33,600 nucleotides of DNA from Planctomycetaceae bacterium (GTDB lineage Bacteria > Planctomycetota > Phycisphaerae > Phycisphaerales > SM1A02), in contig NYSY01000091.1 of assembly GCA_002683215.1 (NCBI GenBank), positions 6,238 to 39,837 of the forward strand. The letters run 5' to 3'. The position numbers and the translations under genes are program-made. Shown piece after piece: positions 10,759 through 18,660 of the stretch (position 1 is its first letter; each line of letters opens with the position of its first letter). The notes under the pieces were generated by a model. The model saw only the letters and a list, made by a program, of their open reading frames with translations, did no database searches and was not told the DNA's origin.

Positions 10759-11376
10759 ATGCTGATCTGCTTCGACATCGGCGGCGTGCTGGTTCGGATC
10801 TGTCGCGACTGGAACGAAGGGTGCGCCGCCGCGGGGATCGATCCCCGAAGGCACCAGCCGCGAGCCGGCCACGATGACCGCGCCCGGACCCTGATCGCCC
10901 GGTACCAGCGTGGTGAAGTCGATTGCACCGGATTCCAGCGTGAACTGAGTGAACTGTTCGACGGCCTCTGGACCCCCGAGGAGGTCGCCCGCATCGATCG
11001 GGCGTGGATTCTCGGGGCCTACGACGGGACGATCGGACTGGTCGACGATCTGCGAGCAGCCGGACACCGGACCGCCTGCCTCTCGAACACCAGCCATTCC
11101 CACTGGGAGATGCTCCTCGGGGACCCCGCGGTGGCGGCGCTCGACGTGCATCACGCCTCCCATCTCCTTCGACTGCACAAGCCCGACCGACGCATCTACG
11201 AGGCGTTCGAAGCCGACCTGGGGGTCGATGGATCGGAGATCGTGTTCTTCGACGACCTGCACCCGAACGTGGAAGCGGCGCGGGAGCGCGGCTGGGACGC
11301 GATCCGCATCGATCATGAAATCGAAACCGTCCCGCAGATGCGGACGGCGCTGCGGATCCGTGGATTGCTCGACTGA
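10759..11376 (+). CDS. HAD-superfamily hydrolase
   Basis: CFDIGGVL, CLSNTS, LHKPDRRIYEAF, VFFDDLHPNVEAARERGWDAI are HAD motifs I-IV. Confidence 0.87.
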   Translation: MLICFDIGGVLVRICRDWNEGCAAAGIDPRRHQPRAGHDDRARTLIARYQRGEVDCTGFQRELSELFDGLWTPEEVARIDRAWILGAYDGTIGLVDDLRAAGHRTACLSNTSHSHWEMLLGDPAVAALDVHHASHLLRLHKPDRRIYEAFEADLGVDGSEIVFFDDLHPNVEAARERGWDAIRIDHEIETVPQMRTALRIRGLLD

Positions 11377-11382
11377 TCCTCG

Positions 11383-11907
11383 TCAGCGGGTCGAGGTCCG
11401 GCGCCAGGCCGCCGCGAGTCCGATCGCCACCAACGGCACCCACGCGAAGATCGCGGGCCACATCGTCCGCCACGGTGGAATCGCGTCACCCACGACCAGT
11501 TCGAAGACGACCGGCGCCGCGGGGCCTTCCCCGTCGGGGTCCAGCCGCATCGACCAGGCGCCGGGAATTCCGAGGTCGAGCAGGGCTCGATGTTCGTCGG
11601 CGAGAAGCCCCGGTTCGAACGCCGCAAGGAGCTCGAGGCCGTCGACGTGCCGGGCCGTGACCGACGCCTCCGGATGGCGAGCGCCGACCCACGCGATCTC
11701 GATCTCGCCGATCCGCGGCGCGGGCGGCGAGACGATGACCGCGGACGGCCGATCGAGCCGGAGTCCGGTCCACACCACCACCCCGCCGTCCGCTTCGGCC
11801 GGAACCGTCGCGATCCACAGCGGCATCGTGAAGAGCAGCGACATCCAGCGGCTTCGGCGAAGGCCGCGGGGCCTGGTCCGGAGATGTCCCGCGGGCCGGT
11901 GCGTCAT
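11383..11907 (-). CDS. FixH/YtkA-like membrane-anchored periplasmic protein (putative oxidase/copper accessory)
   Basis: 174 aa. N-terminal signal/TM (WMSLLFTMPLWIATVPAEA), beta-rich domain, C-terminal TM (WPAIFAWVPLVAIGLAAAW). ATGA overlap with the CtaG fusion gene. Assignment is by context and topology. Confidence 0.5.
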   Translation of the reverse strand: MTHRPAGHLRTRPRGLRRSRWMSLLFTMPLWIATVPAEADGGVVVWTGLRLDRPSAVIVSPPAPRIGEIEIAWVGARHPEASVTARHVDGLELLAAFEPGLLADEHRALLDLGIPGAWSMRLDPDGEGPAAPVVFELVVGDAIPPWRTMWPAIFAWVPLVAIGLAAAWRRTSTR

Positions 11908-14222
11908 GGCATGAACCCCGAGGTGCCGCGCATCTCCATCGGCTGGAAGACGATCCAGGCGGTGATCGCCCACAGACCCACGAGCACCATCGCCGACGGC
12001 AGCCAGCGTCGGGTGACCGCGTCGGGCGAAGTCGTCGAACCGACGGAGATCGCGGCCGCCCGCCACCCCCACCACGCGACGCCGAGGCTGCCCGCGAGTC
12101 CGATCGAGAGCACGAGCAGTTCGGCGGGCAACATCCAGTCCGGCGGTGGGACGCAGCAGCTCAGGATCCGATCCGGCATCTGCGACGTCGCCCCGAGATC
12201 GTGCCCGACCCGGGTCAGCGCCGCCTCCGCGGTCGGCCATCCCGTGACCAGGTGGAATCCGAAATGCACGATCCACATCGCGGTCCCGAGCGGCGTCACC
12301 GCGAGACCGATTCGAACCAGCCGCTCGGCCCGCGGCACGCCCCGATCACCGGTCGACGCCAGCCCGAGTCCGAGCAGGCCGACGAGGATCGCGGCGAGCA
12401 CGAAGCCCCCTTCGAGCAGCCACCGCGGTCCGATCGGGACCCGGTCCATCGCCTCGACGACCGGCGCCGTCATTCCCGCCGCGTTCACGATGCCGCCGAT
12501 CGCGATCACCGCGAGCAGCACGCCCACGTCGAGCCGGCGGGCCAGCCGGCCGAATCCGCTGCGGACGTCCGCGACCGCGAGGTCCGCCCCCGGTACCTGC
12601 CGCACGATCCCCACGTTGTCGTGGGGACAGGCGGTGACGCAGTCCAGACAGAAGGTGCAGTCGAGGTTGCCGGACTTCTTCGGAATCAGAAGGCCCAGTC
12701 CGCATCCCGGCCCACGCGGGCCGCCGACCACGCAGTCGCGGGTGGTGCAGGTGTCGCACCGGCTCGGATCGATCGCCGACACCGTCCGAGACGACATCGT
12801 CGACGTCGCCATCTGGTACTGCCCCACCGGACAGACGTATCTGCAGAAGGCCGATCCTTCGAAGAGGAGGTCGACGCACGTCGCCGCCCCGACCAGCCCG
12901 AGCAGAAGCATCGCGGTGGCGAAGGGGCTGTCCCAGAGATCGAACGCCTCGTAGACCACGAGCCACGCCACCACCAGACCGACCGCGAGCCATTTGGAGC
13001 GCAGCCCCCGCGGCCACTTCCGCGTTGGGCGGATCCAGCGACGAAGGACCCCGCGCGGCGCAACCAGCGGACAGGCGAAGCACGCGACGTTGCCCAGCAG
13101 CAGCGCGATCAGGACCACCCCGCCTCGCCAGTGCGTCCAGGGCAGCGTGCCCGCGAGGTTCATCGGCGATTCGTCGGGACCGAGGATGCCGTCGATCGCG
13201 ATCCCGATCAACACCGCGAGCGAGGCGAGCCGGAGGCCGAGTCGGAACCGCGCCGACCGCAGCATCCGTCCGAGCAGCGGCGTCCGGAGCAGATCGCCGC
13301 GATCCGGAGTCGCGGGGAGCACCCGCAGCGCGACACCCGCGGACGTGGGGGTCGCGATCGGCGCGTGATCGGCCGTCGATCGTCCCAGCAGCCATCGCGC
13401 CGTGATCACCATCGCCGGCACCAGGTACGCGAGATTCCCCGGGACCCACATCAGACCGGCGGCGAGCTGCTGGTCGCGGATCGCGTCGACGCCATGCGCC
13501 GCGGAGACCGTCGCGTACCACCCGTAGACCGGTGCGCTCGCGAACGCGAGCGCCGCGCTCACCACCGTGTTCACGATGTCCGCGGTGACGAGGTAGGGGA
13601 TCATCGTGATCCGGGGCCAGGGCGACCGGACCGGGAACGGCTGGACCACCGGCAACCAGAAGAGGAGTCCCGCCCCGAGCATGGTGACATGCTCCACCAG
13701 ATGCCAGGTGGGATCCTGGATTGCGAGTTCGTACGCGGCCGGAACGTGCCAGCCCAGGGTCGCGGCGGCCATCGCGATCCACCCGACCACGGGGTGCGTG
13801 ATTCGCCGCATCGTGTTCCGCACCAGGGGCGAGGCGAGCAACGGACCGACGATCCCCGATCGGATCGACCGCGGAAGCCCCATCAGCATCGGCATCGCCG
13901 GAGCACCGAACCACCACAGCGGCGGCACCACCAGGGCGAGCAGCATGTGCTGGATCATGTGCGCCGACAGCGTGCGCTCCGCGGCCGCGTCGAGCGGGGT
14001 CGCGATCGCCACCAACAGGCCCGTCCAACCGAGCACGAACGACCCGAGACGCCATGCTGGAAACCGCCTCGCGGTTCGTGGTCCGCCGCGTCTCAACCGG
14101 CGCCGGCCCGTCACGTAGATGGAGATCGACACCACGGCGGCCACCGCCGTCCACGGCGCCGTGCCCACCGTCGCATCGAAGAGTTCACCCGTTGAGATCA
14201 TGCCGAACGACGCGAGTGACAT
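11904..14222 (-). CDS. Fusion protein: CtaG (caa3-type oxidase assembly) domain + NapH/CcoG-like membrane polyferredoxin domain
   Basis: CtaG-like HMIQHMLLALVVPPLWW, LGWHVPAAYELAI, HLVEHVTMLGAGLLFW. C-terminal CFACPLV, CRYVCPVGQY, CDTCTTRDC...GC, CTFCLDCVTACPH. Confidence 0.85.
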   Translation of the reverse strand: MSLASFGMISTGELFDATVGTAPWTAVAAVVSISIYVTGRRRLRRGGPRTARRFPAWRLGSFVLGWTGLLVAIATPLDAAAERTLSAHMIQHMLLALVVPPLWWFGAPAMPMLMGLPRSIRSGIVGPLLASPLVRNTMRRITHPVVGWIAMAAATLGWHVPAAYELAIQDPTWHLVEHVTMLGAGLLFWLPVVQPFPVRSPWPRITMIPYLVTADIVNTVVSAALAFASAPVYGWYATVSAAHGVDAIRDQQLAAGLMWVPGNLAYLVPAMVITARWLLGRSTADHAPIATPTSAGVALRVLPATPDRGDLLRTPLLGRMLRSARFRLGLRLASLAVLIGIAIDGILGPDESPMNLAGTLPWTHWRGGVVLIALLLGNVACFACPLVAPRGVLRRWIRPTRKWPRGLRSKWLAVGLVVAWLVVYEAFDLWDSPFATAMLLLGLVGAATCVDLLFEGSAFCRYVCPVGQYQMATSTMSSRTVSAIDPSRCDTCTTRDCVVGGPRGPGCGLGLLIPKKSGNLDCTFCLDCVTACPHDNVGIVRQVPGADLAVADVRSGFGRLARRLDVGVLLAVIAIGGIVNAAGMTAPVVEAMDRVPIGPRWLLEGGFVLAAILVGLLGLGLASTGDRGVPRAERLVRIGLAVTPLGTAMWIVHFGFHLVTGWPTAEAALTRVGHDLGATSQMPDRILSCCVPPPDWMLPAELLVLSIGLAGSLGVAWWGWRAAAISVGSTTSPDAVTRRWLPSAMVLVGLWAITAWIVFQPMEMRGTSGFMP

Positions 14223-14240
14223 GGTCGGGGGTCGCTCCCG

Positions 14241-15770
14241 TCACCTGGATGCGACGGACGCATCAGCCTCGTCGAGCGGCGCAGTGGGATCGACCGTCGG
14301 AGATTCGTCCCGGCCGGGCTGCATCTCCATCGCGCCGGGAATCGTCGCGGGCAGATCGCCGCCGTCGAGCGTCGACAGGAACGCGACCAGTGCCTGGGTC
14401 TCCGCGCTGCTCAGGTTCTTTCCGTAGGCCGGCATGTTTCCACCGCCCTGCTGGATCTGACGCACCAACTGATCCCAGCTCAACCGGGTCGCGACGTCGT
14501 CGAGCGCCGGTCCGCGCTTGCCGCCTTCCCCGCCGATCGAATGACAGTTCCGACACTGGGCGTACTGCAGCTGGATCGCACCCTGGAGTTCGAGGGGCGA
14601 ACGATGCCGGACGTACTCGACGGGCGTGGGAATCGAGGTCCACGCCTTCATCACGGGACTCCACGGTGAACCGATCCCGAGCCAGGTGAGCACCAGGAGC
14701 GCGGTGACGATGATGCAGAGGATGATCACCGAGAGCGGGCGTCGTGAAGGCGCTCTCTCGCCGGTCGGTGAAAGGAACGGCAGCGCGGCGAGCAGCGCGA
14801 TCGCGACCGGTGGCCCGACCAGGATCAGGAAGGTCTCGGTCTGCGGCGGCAGGAGCGCCAGTACCGCGAACAACCACAGGAAGAGGGTGTCGGGACGCGG
14901 CGCGACCTCGATGCTCTGCGGGTCCGGGAGGGGCCCGGGTCCGATCGGCCCGTACCACGAGGCGATGCCGATGAGCGCGATCAGCGCAGCGCCGCAGAAC
15001 ACCATGTCCCGCCGAGCCGCATCGGGGAAGAACGGCACGCCGGTCTTCTTGACCCGCTTCTCGTAGTCCTCGCGATAGGTCTCGCGTTCGATCGGCTGGC
15101 CGACCTTCGGCATCTCGCTGATCCCACCCTTCAGAACCAGGATGAGGTGGACGCCGATCAGACCGATGAGCGTCCCCGGCAGGATGAACACGTGCAGTGC
15201 GAAGAACCGGCTGAGCGTCGCACCCGAGATGTCGGGGCCCCCGAGAACCACCGAGCGAAGCCAGTTGCCCGCGAACGGAACCCGGTCGACGATCGCCGCG
15301 CCGATGCCGAGACCCCAGTACGCGTTGGCGTCCCACCGCATGATCTGACCGGTGAACGCGAGCCCGAGCGTGGTGAGACAGAGGAAGACCCCGGCGACCC
15401 AGGTCAGTTCCCGCGGGAACTTGTAGGTCCCGTGCAGGAACACCTGCGTCATGTGGATGAGCATCATCACGCACATCGCATTCGAGCTCCACCCATGCAG
15501 GGCCCGGATCATCCAGCCCATCGGAATGCGCTGATCGATGTAGATGAGGCTCTGGTAGGCCTCCGCGGCGCTCGGGACGTAGATCGTGGTGAGCAGGATC
15601 CCGGTGACCAGCTGCACCATGAAGAACATCAGCGTGGCGCTGCCGAAGACGTACCACCACTTTGCGCTGCGCGGAACCTTGTGGAACATCGCGTGCTCGG
15701 CGACCGAGACCAGTCCGGTCCGGTCGTCGACCCAGTCGAGACTCTTCCTGACGTTGCCTTCCTGCTTCAT
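14241..15770 (-). CDS. Cytochrome b (b6 + subunit IV-like) fused to C-terminal cytochrome c domain
   Basis: Heme-b ligand pairs H-x13-H (HGWSSNAMCVMMLIH) and H-x14-H (HVFILPGTLIGLIGVH). C-terminal CRNCH heme-c site with downstream Met (GGNMPAYGKNLS). Confidence 0.92.
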   Translation of the reverse strand: MKQEGNVRKSLDWVDDRTGLVSVAEHAMFHKVPRSAKWWYVFGSATLMFFMVQLVTGILLTTIYVPSAAEAYQSLIYIDQRIPMGWMIRALHGWSSNAMCVMMLIHMTQVFLHGTYKFPRELTWVAGVFLCLTTLGLAFTGQIMRWDANAYWGLGIGAAIVDRVPFAGNWLRSVVLGGPDISGATLSRFFALHVFILPGTLIGLIGVHLILVLKGGISEMPKVGQPIERETYREDYEKRVKKTGVPFFPDAARRDMVFCGAALIALIGIASWYGPIGPGPLPDPQSIEVAPRPDTLFLWLFAVLALLPPQTETFLILVGPPVAIALLAALPFLSPTGERAPSRRPLSVIILCIIVTALLVLTWLGIGSPWSPVMKAWTSIPTPVEYVRHRSPLELQGAIQLQYAQCRNCHSIGGEGGKRGPALDDVATRLSWDQLVRQIQQGGGNMPAYGKNLSSAETQALVAFLSTLDGGDLPATIPGAMEMQPGRDESPTVDPTAPLDEADASVASR

Positions 15771-15771
15771 G

Positions 15772-16347
15772 TCAGGTCGTCTCCTGCAATCCGGGCAGTC
15801 GCCCGCCGAGGATCTCGAAACTGTCCCCGTCGATCCGCCACTCGTACTCGAAGAGTCCGCGCGGCGGCGGCCCCGACGCCCGGGAACCGTCCTCGTAGTA
15901 GACGCCGCCGTGACACGGGCACATGAAGAGTCGCGACTGGGCGAACCACTCCACGGGACAGCCGAGGTGTGCGCAGTTGACCGCGAAGACCTGGAAGGTC
16001 TTGGGGTCGATGCACCGAACGTAGCAGACGTTCTCGTTGGTCTCGCCGTCGGTCGGGGAGTCCCAGGGATTGGTGAACTTCACCAGCACCGTCTGGCCGG
16101 GCTTGAAACGGGCGGGTTTGCCGAGCGAGACCCAACGATTGGGATCGCTCGCCTCCGCCGGGGCGATCGCGACGCCGACGATGGGGATCGCCGCGAGCCC
16201 GCCGCCCACGGTGAGCAACGTGGTGCCGGCGGCGAACAGGAAGCCGCGGCGGCCACCCTTGTTCGCGCCGTCGCATCCTTCGCACGGCGACCCGGGGTTG
16301 GGATCGGTCTCTTCGGTCGCGGTGGTCTCTTCGGTCTTCTTGGTCAT
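15772..16347 (-). CDS. Rieske [2Fe-2S] iron-sulfur protein (QcrA/PetC-like)
   Basis: CAHLGC and CPCHGG cluster-binding boxes. TAT-like RRGFLFAAGTTLLTVGGGLAA. Confidence 0.93.
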   Translation of the reverse strand: MTKKTEETTATEETDPNPGSPCEGCDGANKGGRRGFLFAAGTTLLTVGGGLAAIPIVGVAIAPAEASDPNRWVSLGKPARFKPGQTVLVKFTNPWDSPTDGETNENVCYVRCIDPKTFQVFAVNCAHLGCPVEWFAQSRLFMCPCHGGVYYEDGSRASGPPPRGLFEYEWRIDGDSFEILGGRLPGLQETT

Positions 16348-17132
16348 GGGGCACCATCCTTCACTTCAGGACCCGAGGGCAGGCTGGACCGGCCCGCACC
16401 GAGATACGCGACGAGATCCGCGACGTCGCCGGCGTCGAGCGTGCCTTCGACGGTTCGTCCGTCGGGCCCGCGGAAGGGACCGGTGGCACCCGGCATGCCG
16501 AGGTCCGCGCGGCCGAAGACGATGTTCGAGTGCAGATGCTGATCGCTGACCAGTCGGAGGTAGAACGGATCGGTCACGCTTCCCGCGACCAGTGGATCGG
16601 GGTCCGGATCGACGGCGCGATCCGCCGGCTCGTCGGACGGATGACAGGACGCGCACTTCGCGGCGAAGAGACGGGCTCCGCGGGTCGGATCGCCGTCACC
16701 GGCATCCACCTTCCAGGGGATCCCCTGCGAAACGCCCTTCGCGCCGGCGTCGCCCCAGGCGGATCGCATGCCTTGGACGAACGACCGGATGACCTCGTCG
16801 TCGAGTCCGCCGATGGCATCGCCACCGAAGCCGGGCATCCGGCTGGACGGAATGCCGTCACGGATGATGGAGAACATCGTGTCCTCCGGGACCGCCCTGA
16901 GATATTCGCCGTTCCGCATCGGCAGCCCGGCCCCGAGGGCCCCGTCCGCCCCGTGACAGCCCGAACATCGATCGGTCCAGGTCGCCTGGAAGCCCGCGGG
17001 CGTCGACGCCAGCACCACCGGCGGCGGATACGGCGGAGGCTTGCCGGGAAGCCGATCGCAACCCGAAGGCGCGGTACCGGCCAACACCGTCAGCAGCGCC
17101 GAGGCGGCGATCGTGCGGGTGATTCGGGTCAT
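16344..17132 (-). CDS. Diheme cytochrome c (QcrC-like by position), probable lipoprotein
   Basis: CSGCH and CASCH heme sites. N-terminal signal MTRITRTIAASALLTVLAGTAPSGC. Start taken at 17132; ATGA overlap with the Rieske gene. Confidence 0.82.
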   Translation of the reverse strand: MTRITRTIAASALLTVLAGTAPSGCDRLPGKPPPYPPPVVLASTPAGFQATWTDRCSGCHGADGALGAGLPMRNGEYLRAVPEDTMFSIIRDGIPSSRMPGFGGDAIGGLDDEVIRSFVQGMRSAWGDAGAKGVSQGIPWKVDAGDGDPTRGARLFAAKCASCHPSDEPADRAVDPDPDPLVAGSVTDPFYLRLVSDQHLHSNIVFGRADLGMPGATGPFRGPDGRTVEGTLDAGDVADLVAYLGAGRSSLPSGPEVKDGAP

Positions 17133-17137
17133 TCGGC

Positions 17138-17992
17138 TCACGGTTCGCCGCCCTCCGAACGCTCGACGCCCATTCGTTGTTCCAGGCTCCACCCCACCTT
17201 GAGCGGCACCATCGTCGCGCGGGAGATGACGAATCCACAGGCCAGTCCGAACGCCACCTGGCTTCCGAGGAACCACGGCCAGGAGATGTAGTCCTCCAGC
17301 GTCGGGTTCACGATCCGGAGGGTGGCCCACGCGATCCCGGTCCAGATGACCGGCGCGATCAGTCCGCCCGCAAGCAACGGACGCCGCGGCATCATGGGAA
17401 GCGACACCACGAACACCATGCCCACCGCGAGACTCAGGGAGACATGCAGGCCGACCGACGTCGCGAACCAGGTCCCGTTGAACGCCATCAGCTGGGCTTC
17501 GGTCGCCTCGCCGATGGAGGGGAGCACCGTGCCGGCGAGGAGGTTGACGGGCAGCCAGAGGCTGCCGGCATCGAACAGGCCCCAGCCGACGGCGACCACC
17601 GCCATCGCGATCGCGCCCGCGATCGCACCCTTCACCCCGCTGCGATACGGATGAATCCGCTCGGGGACGACGTTGCGTTTCGTCTTCTCCGGCCGCGGCG
17701 CGAACTCGGGTGGCGGCAGCGGGGTTTCGCAGTCCGCCACCGGGATCGCCTCGACGTTCTCGTGCGGGAAGACCTCGCGGAACCATCCGATCACGCCCAC
17801 CAGCGCGAACGCGGCGCCCACCACCACCACGAAGATGTTGGTGACGATGGCGGCGAACATGAAGGTCACCCCGAACGCGGTGATGATCGGCCAGGGCGTC
17901 GGCCGCGGAATCGCCCGCAGATACGGCATCTCCCGGACCTCGCGCGGGGCGAGTGCCGCCCGCTCGTCTCGTTGCTCGGCTCGCTCCGTCAT
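17138..17992 (-). CDS. Cytochrome oxidase subunit IV-like N-terminus with additional polytopic membrane domain
   Basis: N-terminal PWPIITAFGVTFMFAAIVTNIFVVVVGAAFALVGVIGWFREV resembles bacterial subunit IV. The C-terminal part has several more TMs. Start overlaps the coxC stop (ATGA). Confidence 0.6.
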   Translation of the reverse strand: MTERAEQRDERAALAPREVREMPYLRAIPRPTPWPIITAFGVTFMFAAIVTNIFVVVVGAAFALVGVIGWFREVFPHENVEAIPVADCETPLPPPEFAPRPEKTKRNVVPERIHPYRSGVKGAIAGAIAMAVVAVGWGLFDAGSLWLPVNLLAGTVLPSIGEATEAQLMAFNGTWFATSVGLHVSLSLAVGMVFVVSLPMMPRRPLLAGGLIAPVIWTGIAWATLRIVNPTLEDYISWPWFLGSQVAFGLACGFVISRATMVPLKVGWSLEQRMGVERSEGGEP

Positions 17993-18618
17993 GACGCCGG
18001 CGCTCCCTGCGGCACCCGGCCGACGATGTAGACGAGGGTGAAGACGAGGATCCACACCACGTCGACGAAGTGCCAGTACCAGGTCGCGATGTCGACCCGC
18101 TGGTGATCACGATCGGGCCGGATGCATCCGAACATCGATAGGATCAGGACGATGACCAGAATCAGCATCCCGACGATCACGTGGAAGGCGTGAAGGCCGA
18201 CCAGGGAGTAGAAGTTCGTGCCGAAGGCGTTCGACTGGAGGGTGAGGCCCTTGTCCTCGATGAGCCCCCACCATTCGTAGCCGGTGCCGACGAGGAATTC
18301 GAGACCGAGCAGGATGGTGAGCGCGAGCCAGAACCGGAACGCGCCCATCGCACCCCGGGCGAGGGCCCGGACCGCGATCACCACCGTGAAGCTGGAGGAG
18401 ATCAGACAGGCGCTGTTGATCAGCACCAGGTCGAGCTCGAGGCATTCGAGCGGCTGGGGGCCGTCGGGACTCTTCCCGATGTAGTAGAGATACGTCACGA
18501 GGAACGCGCTGAAGATCGCGCTCTCCATGAAGATCAGGCAGGCCATCCCGACCTTGGCGCGGGACAGCGGTGACCGAAGCCTCACGCCGGCATCCTGATT
18601 GGCGGGAAGCGTCGTCAT
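17989..18618 (-). CDS. ctaE: Cytochrome c oxidase subunit III
   Basis: ESAIFSAFLVTYLYYI, GLHAFHVIVGMLILVI, WYWHFVDVVWILVFTLVYI. Confidence 0.93.
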   Translation of the reverse strand: MTTLPANQDAGVRLRSPLSRAKVGMACLIFMESAIFSAFLVTYLYYIGKSPDGPQPLECLELDLVLINSACLISSSFTVVIAVRALARGAMGAFRFWLALTILLGLEFLVGTGYEWWGLIEDKGLTLQSNAFGTNFYSLVGLHAFHVIVGMLILVIVLILSMFGCIRPDRDHQRVDIATWYWHFVDVVWILVFTLVYIVGRVPQGAPAS

Positions 18619-18660
18619 GCCCGCACCGCCCGTCGGTTCCGCCCGGGATGTCGCCGTGGA

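Noticed and set aside
12201-14195. 664-aa plus-strand ORF opposite the CtaG fusion
   Set aside because: Arg/His/Asp-rich shadow ORF without domain features.
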